A DNA stretch of 19,048 bases. Source: an uncultured Eubacteriales bacterium. Its GTDB lineage: Bacteria > Bacillota > Clostridia > Oscillospirales > Acutalibacteraceae. Each line of letters starts with the position of its first letter. The stretch's first letter is position 1. A program made the position numbers and the translations under genes. This document shows, piece after piece, positions 1-7,661 of the stretch. Where the stretch lies: NCBI GenBank assembly GCA_934486895.1, contig CAKSQZ010000024.1, positions 1 to 19,048 on the forward strand, given 5' to 3'. The notes below the pieces were generated by a model. The model searched no databases, was not told the DNA's origin, and was given only the letters and a program-made list of their open reading frames with translations.

Positions 1-1515
1 GGTCTTTATGCCGCCGCCTTCGACTTCTTCAGGGGCACCGCCGTTCCATGCAGCTGCTGTTGCCGGCAGGTAGACACCTGTCGATACGTAGTTGCCGGGT
101 GTGGGTGTCTGCGTTGTTGTTGTCGTTGTCGGAGCTTTTGTGGTGGTTGTGGTTGAAACCGGAGTCTTTGTAGTTGTGGTTGTGGTTGTGGCAGGGGAAC
201 CGCTGTCCACCTTGACAGCCTCAACACCTGAGAAGCTGAAGGTCATACCGCCGAGGACCGTGGATTCATCCTGTGATTCGACTCTGATCTGAGTATGATC
301 GATCTCTTTCATACCGCCTGCCGTGATAGCTGTGCCGTTTGCTTTGATATCGGAGAACAGCATTACATAAGTCGCTGTTGTACCGACCGACACCGTGATC
401 GGTTTTATGCAAGTGTACCACATATTTGTGGTGTCCTCTTTTGCAACAAACTTAATTCTCAGAGGAACATTCGACTTTCCGACCGAATCAACTCTCAAGC
501 GGAACTTGATACCGACCGATTCATTTGTTACCGCGGACCGCTGAACATTCGCCCAGCCGTATTGCTGATACTGCCATGCACTCGAACTCCAGGAGGCGGT
601 TATCATATCGCCGTTCAGCGAGCGATTGCCGCCGTCATCCGGTGAGCCGCCCTGCCATGAATCTATCTGTGCGGGAATGAGTGTTCCCGTGGGAGCGTAT
701 CCGCTTCCGTCGGGATTTGTGGGCTTGGGCTGCGTTGTTGTGGTGGTTGCGGAAGACGCAGCTGTTTTAGTGGTATTTGTAGTGGGCGTTACGGTTGTGC
801 CGGAGGGGTTCCTCGGTACACTTTCCCAACGCTTTTTGCTGCAATCCTTAGCTACGCCCTGAGCCGCGAAAAGCTGATCGATAGTTACAAAAACATAACC
901 CTTCGCCTGCAATGTGGTAATAACCTTATCCATAGCGGCCGTGGTTTTAGAGGTGCCTGTTGCGGTGTGATTCAAGAAGATCTTACCGTCGGCAGCGTTG
1001 TTTATGATAGTGTTTTCGATAACCTGCTGAGACGAGCCGCCGCCGTTCCAGTCACTGCAGCCTGTTCCGCCGAAAGCGGGAATACCGAATTCTGCCCAGC
1101 AGTTGGCTTCCGCAAGATTCGGCCAGCGCCAGATCGTAGGTTCGTAATTGTTTGTGTATTTCTTAATAGCCGCAACCGACTGGTTCCATTCTTCCTGAAT
1201 TTTAGAAAGAGCTGTGGTGCTTCCCATCCAGGTGTGGCTGTAGCTGTGGGAGCCGACCTGATGTCCTTCATCTATCATTCTTTTAACAACAGGACCTGTC
1301 TGATCGTTGATCTTGTTGCCGATAACAAAGAATGTTGCGGGAACACCGTAATATTTGAGCTTGTCCAAAAGCTTAACCGTCTCACTCGTGTCCGGACCGT
1401 CATCGAAGGTGAGAGCAATGTACTTTACATCATTTGCCGCCTGAGATGCCGGAGCAATAGCAAACAATGAACCGATTAATGCAATAGCCATAATAACCGC
1501 CAATACCTTTTTCAT
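1..1515 (-). CDS. Secreted polysaccharide deacetylase (CE4/NodB), multidomain, C-terminus beyond window
   Basis: Predicted to remove acetyl groups from xylan, chitin or peptidoglycan outside the cell. Reading from the ATG at 1515 there are 505 codons with no stop before the window edge. Residues 1-27 form a signal peptide (MKK, hydrophobic core, cleavage near PASQA-A). The NodB domain follows: motif 1 TFDDGPD (36-42) supplies the catalytic and metal Asp, motif 2 HSYSH (90-94) the metal histidines, then RWPN (130-133), DW (155-156) and LNHT (181-184). A Thr-rich linker (about 240-262) leads to a beta-rich module (about 270-425) resembling a carbohydrate-binding domain, then a second Thr linker, then the start of what looks like a second copy of that module. 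The start has a good ribosome binding site (GGAGAGG). A dockerin could lie in the missing end. An acetyl-xylan esterase is the likeliest reading, by context. The divergent AraC gene may regulate it. Confidence 0.88.
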   Translation of the reverse strand, partial: MKKVLAVIMAIALIGSLFAIAPASQAANDVKYIALTFDDGPDTSETVKLLDKLKYYGVPATFFVIGNKINDQTGPVVKRMIDEGHQVGSHSYSHTWMGSTTALSKIQEEWNQSVAAIKKYTNNYEPTIWRWPNLAEANCWAEFGIPAFGGTGCSDWNGGGSSQQVIENTIINNAADGKIFLNHTATGTSKTTAAMDKVITTLQAKGYVFVTIDQLFAAQGVAKDCSKKRWESVPRNPSGTTVTPTTNTTKTAASSATTTTTQPKPTNPDGSGYAPTGTLIPAQIDSWQGGSPDDGGNRSLNGDMITASWSSSAWQYQQYGWANVQRSAVTNESVGIKFRLRVDSVGKSNVPLRIKFVAKEDTTNMWYTCIKPITVSVGTTATYVMLFSDIKANGTAITAGGMKEIDHTQIRVESQDESTVLGGMTFSFSGVEAVKVDSGSPATTTTTTTKTPVSTTTTTKAPTTTTTTQTPTPGNYVSTGVYLPATAAAWNGGAPEEVEGGGIKT

Positions 1516-1680
1516 TATGTACCTCTCCTTTAATCTATATAATATAATTAAAAATTTACCCCGTTTTCCTCCTTTACACGGAGCTTCCTATATGTTATTA
1601 TATATGTAAATAATCCATATTGAAAAGATTTTTTGTGCCGAATGTTTTAAGATATAGTTCGCGTATTGCGTGGTGAGGAA

Positions 1681-2529
1681 ATGAACGAATTATTTAACAT
1701 TAGTTATTTCGGAACATACGAGCGTTTTCCGGAAACAAAAGCTAAGCATAGGATCCCGCTCAACGAGACCCGAAAGCTTAAGAAATATCATCTTGAATAC
1801 TATCTTGAAGACAGCGGTATTTCCTATGTCAACGGCAAGGCTTATGAAAACCGCAAGGGCAATGTTTTGCTTGTGAAGCCCGGTGACACACGAAGCAGCG
1901 AGGGCAAATACAAATGCTTCTGTATACATTTTGAATGTTCGAGCTTCAGATTTGAGGAGGAGTATATCTTTCCACTGCCCGCCTGCGTTTACGCACCTAC
2001 GACCGAGAAGCTGTTTGCGGTGGCTGTGAGCGGTTTTTCGGTGCAGGACTTGTCGAACAGTGCTAATGTTCTTTCGATGAATGCATCGCTTATGAGTATT
2101 TTCTCCGAGCTGCACCGTCTGCTGAACGGGGGCACAATACAAAGACATCATATTGAAAAGGATTATACGGACGAGATAGCGAAAGTCACCGAATTTATCA
2201 AAAATCACTTTGCCGAGGAGATTCACATAGAGCAGCTTTATAAGAATGTTTTTATGAGTAAGACATCGTTTTTCAAGTATTTCAAGAAGTTTACCGGAAA
2301 AACGCCGTCTGAATACATAAACGGTGTTCGTATTGAGAATGCCCGAAAGCTGTTTCTCAGGGACGACTACACGCTGTCGCAGATCTCGAATATGAGCGGA
2401 TTCAGCAGTCAGAATTACTTTAATCATATTTTCAAAAAGATGATGGGCCTGAGCCCGACCGAATATAAAGCGTGGCTCAAAACGCAAATACCGTCTGCCG
2501 CCGTTGACAAGGAGGGCACGCCGCACTGA
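1681..2529 (+). CDS. AraC-family transcriptional regulator
   Basis: A 282-residue regulator. The N-terminal 150 or so residues look like a cupin-type sugar-sensing domain (including NVLLVKPGDTR). The C-terminal 100 carry the two helix-turn-helix motifs of AraC/XylS proteins: IHIEQLYKNVFMSKTSFFKYF, then the signature around YTLSQISNMSGFSSQNYFNHIFKK and GLSPTEY. I chose ATG 1681 because GGTGA lies four bases upstream. A TTG at 1666 would add five residues but has no ribosome binding site. The gene is divergent from the CE4 deacetylase across 165 AT-rich bases (1516-1680) in which I see no convincing promoter or operator. Divergent AraC genes often control the adjacent carbohydrate gene, so arabinoxylan or similar sugar sensing is a reasonable guess, not shown. 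A hairpin follows 25 bases after the stop. Confidence 0.9.
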   Translation: MNELFNISYFGTYERFPETKAKHRIPLNETRKLKKYHLEYYLEDSGISYVNGKAYENRKGNVLLVKPGDTRSSEGKYKCFCIHFECSSFRFEEEYIFPLPACVYAPTTEKLFAVAVSGFSVQDLSNSANVLSMNASLMSIFSELHRLLNGGTIQRHHIEKDYTDEIAKVTEFIKNHFAEEIHIEQLYKNVFMSKTSFFKYFKKFTGKTPSEYINGVRIENARKLFLRDDYTLSQISNMSGFSSQNYFNHIFKKMMGLSPTEYKAWLKTQIPSAAVDKEGTPH

Positions 2530-2547
2530 GTTTCCGCAAAAGAGTTT

Positions 2548-2584
2548 AAAAAATGCCCGACAAGAAGACGCGTTCTTGTCGGGC
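2548..2584. terminator. Rho-independent terminator, stronger on the minus strand
   Basis: A perfect 12-bp stem GCCCGACAAGAA (2555-2566) / TTCTTGTCGGGC (2573-2584) with a 6-base loop. Read on the minus strand it is followed by ATTTTTT (2554-2548), so it should end the transcript of the membrane-protein gene that stops at 2662. On the plus strand only three T follow, so it may also serve the AraC gene weakly. It is part of the repeated element described separately. Confidence 0.85.
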
Positions 2585-2621
2585 TTTAAATGTCAAACAA
2601 TATGATAGCCGATTACGGTAT
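2548..2621 (-). repeat. Box-plus-terminator repeat, copy 1
   Basis: Read on the minus strand: a 23-base box starting ATACCGTAATCGGCTATCAT (2621-2599), a 14-base spacer, the stem-loop of 2584-2555, then ATTTTTT. The same order, spacing and most bases recur at 18852-18925 on the plus strand. The box and the right stem arm are identical in both copies, while the 6-base loop and the spacer differ. Upstream of the box on the minus strand lie further GC-rich small hairpins (2628-2658) before the stop of the neighbouring gene. The function is unknown. Confidence 0.75.
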
Positions 2622-2661
2622 ATCTGCGGCATTGCCGCCGGAATAGCGGTTTCGCTGCCGC

Positions 2662-3342
2662 CTATTTTGCCTGCTTGCGGAATTTCTTTTCGCGTTTTTC
2701 AGGCGTGATCTTTTCCTGCTTCGCCAAAAACTCCTCAATGAGCGCAGGATACTCGCTTTCATCTGTCAGCTCACCGGATTCGGCAGTCAGCCTTGAGAGC
2801 GTATTCTCAAAAGACTGCTTCAGGCTCCGCTTATCGGCGATCTCGATCACCGCCGCAACAAGGCAAACAGCGATAAGTGCCGCTCCGACACCGATCACGA
2901 TCCAAAGCATTGTTTTATACTGCCCGTTCGGCATCGCAATGTTCATCTGAGTCAGAAGATAGACGCAGAAAAACGCAGTCACCGCAGAGCAGGCGATCTC
3001 GGAAAAAAGCCGCAGGCTTCTTTTTGCAAACGGCAGAACATTCACAGTGACTATCAAAACGCAATATACGATAACGATATACAGATCGAATGTCGATTCC
3101 GCCGCCTCATAAGAAAGCCCGCCTGTTTTGGAGAGGAAAGTCTGCGCGTCTCTTATCATCTCATAAAAAACAGCGAAAAGGATCGACACCACCGACATTA
3201 CCGGCATTAAAACCTTCATTATCTTAAAGACCCTGCCGCCGACATGGCCCCAGCGCTCATGCGCCCATTCTCTGCGCTCAAGCTCATTTCGATAAACATA
3301 TTCGCGCAGTTTTTCGTATGCCTCGTTAATCTTTTCCGCCAA
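2662..3342 (-). CDS. Four-helix membrane protein of unknown function, downstream of CDF exporter
   Basis: I do not recognise the family. From the TTG at 3342 the protein has 226 residues: a charged N-terminal helix (about 1-40), four hydrophobic segments (about 41-62, 85-105, 114-133, 144-168) and a charged, Glu/Lys-rich C-terminal tail of about 55 residues. I prefer the TTG because AAGGAAG lies about eight bases upstream. An in-frame ATG at 3375 would add 11 residues but has no clear ribosome binding site. The gene overlaps the 3' end of the CDF exporter gene by 17 bases, so translation is probably coupled and the two share the promoter at 4563-4591. A role next to the exporter is only inferred from this arrangement. 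A terminator lies at 2584-2548. Confidence 0.75.
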   Translation of the reverse strand: MAEKINEAYEKLREYVYRNELERREWAHERWGHVGGRVFKIMKVLMPVMSVVSILFAVFYEMIRDAQTFLSKTGGLSYEAAESTFDLYIVIVYCVLIVTVNVLPFAKRSLRLFSEIACSAVTAFFCVYLLTQMNIAMPNGQYKTMLWIVIGVGAALIAVCLVAAVIEIADKRSLKQSFENTLSRLTAESGELTDESEYPALIEEFLAKQEKITPEKREKKFRKQAK

Positions 3343-4525
3343 AACTACTCTTCCTTTCGTGCGGCATGATCTCATGATCGACCTTTATCACCGCAAAATA
3401 ATTCTCGTCAATATCGTGGATCTTTGATTTTAAAAGCGCGGTCAGCTCAGCGTCTGTCAGCGAAAAGCCGAACGGCGCGCAAATATCAAAGATAAGGTTT
3501 GTGTGGGTGTGTTTCGCAGTTATGCGAAAATCATGAATACTCAGCCGCTCATCTATCGCAAAGACGACCTTTTCGACCTGCGCCTTGAGAAGATTTGTCC
3601 TCTCGTCGTTCACATCGATCGGATCCATGTGGATAGTCGCATCGCAGCCGAACTTCTCGCCGAGCTGCTTTTCGATAATGTCTATCGTGTCGTGTGCGCG
3701 TCTTATATCAATGTCCGACGGCACCTCCGCATGAAGCGAGATCATCAGCCTGCCCGGACCGTAGTCATGCACCGTCAGGTCGTGGATCCCGATAATATCG
3801 CTGTGCGACAGCACCGTTTTCCGAATGCCCTCTATCAGCTCGGGATCGGGCGGCGAGCCCAGCAACGGATCGATCGTTTCCTTCGCCGAGCGGATCCCGT
3901 TTATCATAATAAACACCGCCACAAGCACACCGATATATCCGTCCGCCTGCACGCCCGCAAAATAGTAGACAGCAAATCCGAGCAATACGGCAGTCGTCGC
4001 GGCACAGTCGGAAAGCGAGTCCGCCGCCGCGGCTCTGAGCACCGCCGAATCTGTCTTGCAGTCAAGTGTGCGGTTGAAATTCCACATCCAAAGCTTTATC
4101 AGCAATGAGAGCACAAGTATTCCGGCGCTCAGCCACGAAAAGCTTATCTTTTCCGGCGAAAAGATCTTGCCTACCGAGCTTGTGAACAATTCGAAGCCGA
4201 GCAAAATAACGATAAACGACACTATAAGCCCTGCGATATATTCCATTCTGCCGTGGCCGAACGGGTGATCATCGTCCGACCGTTTGGCGGCAATGCGGCT
4301 TCCCACCAGTGTGACGACCGAAGATCCTGCATCCGACAGGTTGTTAAGAGCGTCCGCCACGATAGAGATCGAGCCCGAAATAACGCCCGCCGCAAGCTTT
4401 ATTAAAAACAAAAATGTGTTGAGTACAATGCCGCAGCAGCCCGCAAGCGTTCCGACCCGTTTTCTTGTCTGAACATCGTGCGGATCGCCGTTCTTCAAAA
4501 AAAGCTTCAAAAGCAGCTTTGTCAA
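3326..4525 (-). CDS. Cation diffusion facilitator (CDF) metal exporter, probably manganese
   Basis: A 399-residue inner-membrane exporter that moves divalent metal out in exchange for protons. An N-terminal six-helix membrane domain carries ADALNNLSDAGSS (helix 2) and the family signature DDHPFGHGRMEY (85-96). Helix 5 carries AADSLSD. A cytoplasmic ferredoxin-like domain follows (about 210-300), and then an additional C-terminal region of about 90 residues. The metal-site quartet reads N61-xxx-D65 and D169-xxx-D173. The Asn-Asp/Asp-Asp pattern without His is, as far as I recall, that of MntE-type manganese exporters, whereas zinc exporters have His. The start is a TTG with AGAGGGG seven bases upstream; no in-frame ATG sits there. 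A consensus promoter lies 38 bases upstream. The 3' end overlaps the following membrane-protein gene by 17 bases. Confidence 0.93.
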   Translation of the reverse strand: MTKLLLKLFLKNGDPHDVQTRKRVGTLAGCCGIVLNTFLFLIKLAAGVISGSISIVADALNNLSDAGSSVVTLVGSRIAAKRSDDDHPFGHGRMEYIAGLIVSFIVILLGFELFTSSVGKIFSPEKISFSWLSAGILVLSLLIKLWMWNFNRTLDCKTDSAVLRAAAADSLSDCAATTAVLLGFAVYYFAGVQADGYIGVLVAVFIMINGIRSAKETIDPLLGSPPDPELIEGIRKTVLSHSDIIGIHDLTVHDYGPGRLMISLHAEVPSDIDIRRAHDTIDIIEKQLGEKFGCDATIHMDPIDVNDERTNLLKAQVEKVVFAIDERLSIHDFRITAKHTHTNLIFDICAPFGFSLTDAELTALLKSKIHDIDENYFAVIKVDHEIMPHERKSSFGGKD

Positions 4526-4562
4526 GCCGCAGCCCCTCTTTCAAGTAAATTCCCTTATTGTT

Positions 4563-4591
4563 ATTTTATCAAATCGACACCCGACTGTCAA
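4563..4591 (-). promoter_or_regulatory. Sigma-A promoter of the CDF operon
   Basis: On the minus strand a perfect TTGACA (4591-4586) and TAAAAT (4568-4563) are separated by 17 bases, 38 bases upstream of the TTG start at 4525. No metal-responsive operator or riboswitch is recognisable in the short leader. Confidence 0.85.
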
Positions 4592-4608
4592 CCGCATTTT
4601 CACAGTGC

Positions 4609-4643
4609 AAAAGCCCTGCGTATTTCAAAATACGCAGGGCTTT
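4609..4643 (-). terminator. Rho-independent terminator after the dockerin gene
   Basis: AAAGCCCTGCGTATTT (4610-4625) pairs with AAATACGCAGGGCTTT (4628-4643). The innermost pairs must open to form a loop. On the minus strand the stem ends in TTTT, 25 bases after the dockerin gene's stop. It separates that gene from the CDF promoter. Confidence 0.85.
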
Positions 4644-4667
4644 GTCGGGTTACTTAACGCTTACAGA

Positions 4668-5468
4668 TCAATATATCGGGATCACTGTCGGCATCGGTAT
4701 ATATGTTGTCGTTGCGGTCGTTCCTGTTCCCGATACAGTCGTAGTGCTTGTTGTGGTGCGACGGGTAGTGGTAGTGATCGATTCGGGGCCTCTGTACTGA
4801 ATGCCCCTCGGAGAGAGCCGGAAAACATACTTTTCAAGGATCTCAAGATCGCTGTCGGTAAGCCAGCCTTTTATATAAGCACCGTAGACACCTGAGATCT
4901 CACCGTCATGATAGGCTATCGGGTGGTTTGAATATTTCCAATCATCGAAATAAAGCGTGTAATCGCGGTCTTTACCCTTGATGACATATTCGCACGGACC
5001 GGGCGCGCAGACCATACCCGAATACTTAAATTCGCAGATAACGGCGTTGTCAAACATTGCGTTGATCTTCATTGTTACATCCTTATCCTGCAAAGAGTGC
5101 GTTTCCTTATAGGTTTCGAGTATATCGCGCACAGGCAATTTTGCAAAGTCGTTATACAACACCTTTACGGTCGAGGGAACGGTGGAGGTGGTAACGATCT
5201 GATCTTGTTCTGAGGCCATTTTTTCAACCCCCGCCCTCATATCCGTAAGATTTATTTTTCCGTCCTTGTTGATATCCGCACGTTCAAACTGTTCGGCCGA
5301 CAGTTCACCAGCTTCTGCGGCTGCAATATATTCCACCAAGCACCTGATATCCATAAGGTTAAAAACTCCGTCCCCGTTGACATCCGCGTAGACCGGCGAC
5401 TCGGCATACGACACGGCGCACATCGCCGCAAGTGAGAGTGCAAGCACTAAAGATACTATCTTTTTCAT
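4668..5468 (-). CDS. Secreted protein with N-terminal type I dockerin and Thr-rich tail
   Basis: A 266-residue exported protein. Residues 1-22 are a signal peptide (MKK, hydrophobic core, SYA cleavage). A dockerin follows at once: DVNGDGVFNLMD (29-40) and DINKDGKINLTD (65-76) are the two calcium-binding loops with their helices, expected to bind a cohesin on a scaffoldin or cell surface. Residues about 95-225 form a domain I do not recognise, beta-rich with several aromatic residues and two Cys (about residues 147 and 153). The C-terminus is Thr/Ser-rich and ends in YIPMPTVIPIY. Dockerins usually sit at the C-terminus of cellulosomal enzymes, so this order is unusual. No catalytic motif is seen. 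The start has a strong GGAAGGGGG site, and the gene has its own promoter and terminator. Confidence 0.85.
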   Translation of the reverse strand: MKKIVSLVLALSLAAMCAVSYAESPVYADVNGDGVFNLMDIRCLVEYIAAAEAGELSAEQFERADINKDGKINLTDMRAGVEKMASEQDQIVTTSTVPSTVKVLYNDFAKLPVRDILETYKETHSLQDKDVTMKINAMFDNAVICEFKYSGMVCAPGPCEYVIKGKDRDYTLYFDDWKYSNHPIAYHDGEISGVYGAYIKGWLTDSDLEILEKYVFRLSPRGIQYRGPESITTTTRRTTTSTTTVSGTGTTATTTYIPMPTVIPIY

Positions 5469-5525
5469 ACAGTTTCCCCCTTCCGGTTTAGTGGCAATAA
5501 AACGAAGACTATCCGTTCTATTGTT

Positions 5526-5554
5526 ATATTACCATATATTTGCCGTTCTGTCAA
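5526..5554 (-). promoter_or_regulatory. Sigma-A promoter of the dockerin gene
   Basis: On the minus strand TTGACA (5554-5549), a 17-base spacer and TAATAT (5531-5526), 58 bases upstream of the start at 5468. Confidence 0.85.
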
Positions 5555-5620
5555 TACATTTTTTACAAAGAGCGTGTTTTTCGGTATATCCGTCCCACGT
5601 TTTCCAATTTAAAAAAACTC

Positions 5621-5649
5621 TCGACAAAACGACGGCGGTATGGTATACT
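5621..5649 (+). promoter_or_regulatory. Sigma-A promoter of the glyS operon
   Basis: TCGACA (5621-5626), a 17-base spacer and TATACT (5644-5649), 43 bases upstream of the glyS ATG. The leader is too short for a T-box, and none is seen. Confidence 0.8.
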
Positions 5650-5691
5650 GATTATAAATGTATATATCGTTTCAAAAGGAAGGGTCGTTAT

Positions 5692-7065
5692 ATGAAAAAC
5701 AGTGAAAAAACGCTTGAAAAGATCGTTGCTCTTTGCAAAGGCAGAGGTTTCGTTTACCCCGGTTCGGAGATCTACGGAGGTCTTTCAAACTCGTGGGACT
5801 ACGGTCCGCTCGGCGTTGAGTTTAAAAATAATGTTAAAAAGCTTTGGTGGAAGCGTTTCGTGCAGGAAAGCGAGCACAATGTCGGTCTCGACTGCGCTAT
5901 CCTGATGAATCCGCAGGTTTGGGTCGCTTCCGGCCATGTCGGCGGCTTTTCCGATCCACTGATGGACTGCAAGGAATGCAAGACCCGTCACCGCGCAGAC
6001 CAACTTATTGAGGCGTCGGGCGCAAACCCCGCCGGCTGGACAAATCAGCAGATGAGCGATTATATCAAGGAAAACGGCATTGTCTGCCCCGAATGCGGCA
6101 AGAGCAACTTCACCGATATTCGTCAGTTCAACCTTATGTTTAAGACATTCCAGGGTGTGACCGAGGACAGCAAGAACGAGATCTATCTGCGCCCCGAGAC
6201 CGCTCAGGGCATATTCGTAAACTTTGCGAATGTTCAGCGCACGACACGCCGCAAGGTTCCGTTCGGTATCGCTCAGATCGGTAAGTCGTTCCGCAACGAG
6301 ATCACTCCCGGCAACTTCATCTTCCGTATCCGCGAGTTTGAGCAGATGGAGCTTGAATTCTTCTGCAAGCCCGGAACAGATCTTGAATGGTTTGCTTTCT
6401 GGAAGGATTATTGCAGAAAGTTCCTCGCCGATCTCGGCATTAAAGATGAAAATATCCGTATGCGTGATCACGAGAAAGAGGAGCTTGCGCACTATTCCAA
6501 CGCAACGACCGATTTTGAGTATCTCTTCCCGTTCGGCTGGGGCGAGCTTTGGGGCATTGCCGACAGAACCGATTTCGACCTTACCCAGCATCAGAAAACA
6601 TCGGGCAAGTCGCTTGAATATTTCGATCCGACAACCAACGAAAAGTATCTTCCCTATGTTATCGAGCCGTCGCTCGGCGCTGACCGTATGGCGCTTGCGC
6701 TCCTTTGCGAGGCATACGATGAGGAGACAGACGACAAGGGCGATGTCCGCGTTGTTATGCGATTCCATCCGGCAGTCGCTCCTATCAAGGCAGCCGTTTT
6801 GCCGCTTTCAAAGAAGCTTTCCGAAAAAGCTCTTGAGATCAGAGATTCTCTCGCAAAGACCTTCTGTGTCGATTTTGACGATGCGGGCAGTATCGGCAAG
6901 CGTTACCGCAGACAGGACGAGGCAGGCACTCCGCTTTGCATAACCTACGATTTCGAGTCGGAGGAGAGCGGCAAAGTCACTGTACGCGACCGCGACACAA
7001 TGGAGCAGGAGCTTGTTGAGATCGATAAGCTCGAAGAGTATATCAGCAAAAAGATCAATTTCTGA
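5692..7065 (+). CDS. glyS: Glycyl-tRNA synthetase, dimeric class II type
   Basis: Charges tRNA-Gly with glycine using ATP. At 457 residues it is a normal length for the alpha2 form found in Firmicutes and eukaryotes. Visible landmarks: GRGFVYPGSEIYGG near the N-terminus; two Cys pairs C93-xx-C96 and C132-xx-C135 in the insertion; YLRPETAQG (165-173); class II motif 2 FRNEITPGNFIFRIREFEQ (200-218); motif 3 EPSLGADRM; and a C-terminal anticodon-binding domain. The frame is open back to 5491, but ATG 5692 is the start: it has AAAGGAAGGG seven bases upstream, the promoter lies at 5621-5649 and the upstream 67 codons lack similarity. The DivIVA-domain gene begins two bases after the stop, so this is the first gene of a four-gene unit. 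Confidence 0.97.
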   Translation: MKNSEKTLEKIVALCKGRGFVYPGSEIYGGLSNSWDYGPLGVEFKNNVKKLWWKRFVQESEHNVGLDCAILMNPQVWVASGHVGGFSDPLMDCKECKTRHRADQLIEASGANPAGWTNQQMSDYIKENGIVCPECGKSNFTDIRQFNLMFKTFQGVTEDSKNEIYLRPETAQGIFVNFANVQRTTRRKVPFGIAQIGKSFRNEITPGNFIFRIREFEQMELEFFCKPGTDLEWFAFWKDYCRKFLADLGIKDENIRMRDHEKEELAHYSNATTDFEYLFPFGWGELWGIADRTDFDLTQHQKTSGKSLEYFDPTTNEKYLPYVIEPSLGADRMALALLCEAYDEETDDKGDVRVVMRFHPAVAPIKAAVLPLSKKLSEKALEIRDSLAKTFCVDFDDAGSIGKRYRRQDEAGTPLCITYDFESEESGKVTVRDRDTMEQELVEIDKLEEYISKKINF

Positions 7066-7067
7066 TT

Positions 7068-7661
7068 ATGGATATGAATTTCAGAACAAAGACATTCGGC
7101 GGATATGATAAAGCAGACGTTCTGACTTTTATCAATTCGCTGATGAAGGAATATAACTCCCGTCTTTCGGTTTATGTTGACCGAATTGAAAAGCTGAAAA
7201 GCGAGAATGATCAGCTCAAAAAGCAGCTCTCAAGCGAGCAGGCTAAGGCGACTATTGCTCATCTCGAAGCCGAGCGCGAGCTTTTGAATGAACGCACCCG
7301 CGAGCTGAGCGACGCCCTCGATCAAACAAGGGAGAAGCTGAGCATTCTTGCCGACAGAATAATAGAGCTTGAGCGCGATCGGCTTATCTCGGAAGAGCCA
7401 GCGGAAAAAATCGTCTTTGAGAAGGCGGAAATACCGGTAAAAACCGATGCGGACGCCGAAAGCCCGGAGCCGACCGAAGAGCCGGCCGATGAAGCGGAAA
7501 GTGTTGCAGATGAGCCGAAAGAAGAGGCCGCATCGGCAGAGCCGAAAAAAGCGGAACCGAAAGCCGAACCGAAAGCCGAGCCGAAAAAAGCGGCGGAAGC
7601 TGTCCGCACGGCAAGGTCGAAGGACGCTATAATCGCTGCGCTCGAGCAGGTGGAGCTTTAA
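7068..7661 (+). CDS. DivIVA-domain protein with charged repeat tail
   Basis: The N-terminus NFRTKTFGGYDKADVLTFIN is the membrane-binding DivIVA/GpsB-type motif. Residues about 20-105 are a long coiled coil (KSENDQLKKQL, EAERELLNERTRELSDALDQTREKL), and the last 90 residues are acidic and low-complexity, with repeated AEPK units near 158-175. Proteins of this class sense negative membrane curvature and organise division or wall synthesis. The short length (197 residues) and tail mark it as a paralogue rather than certain DivIVA. The ATG follows the glyS stop by two bases without a clear ribosome binding site, so translation is probably coupled. A second ATG at 7074 would remove two residues and is equally possible. 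Its last codon is directly followed by the next ATG. Confidence 0.85.
   Translation: MDMNFRTKTFGGYDKADVLTFINSLMKEYNSRLSVYVDRIEKLKSENDQLKKQLSSEQAKATIAHLEAERELLNERTRELSDALDQTREKLSILADRIIELERDRLISEEPAEKIVFEKAEIPVKTDADAESPEPTEEPADEAESVADEPKEEAASAEPKKAEPKAEPKAEPKKAAEAVRTARSKDAIIAALEQVEL

Noticed and set aside
1690..2526. 278-codon minus-strand open frame opposite the AraC gene
   Set aside because: It mirrors the regulator's codons, has no ribosome binding site and gives no recognisable protein; the AraC reading has clear helix-turn-helix motifs.
5491..5691. N-terminal extension of glycyl-tRNA synthetase
   Set aside because: The frame is open but crosses the promoter; the ribosome binding site and family start are at 5692.
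5650..5691. T-box leader for glycyl-tRNA synthetase
   Set aside because: The leader after the promoter is about 40 bases, too short, and shows no T-box sequence or terminator.
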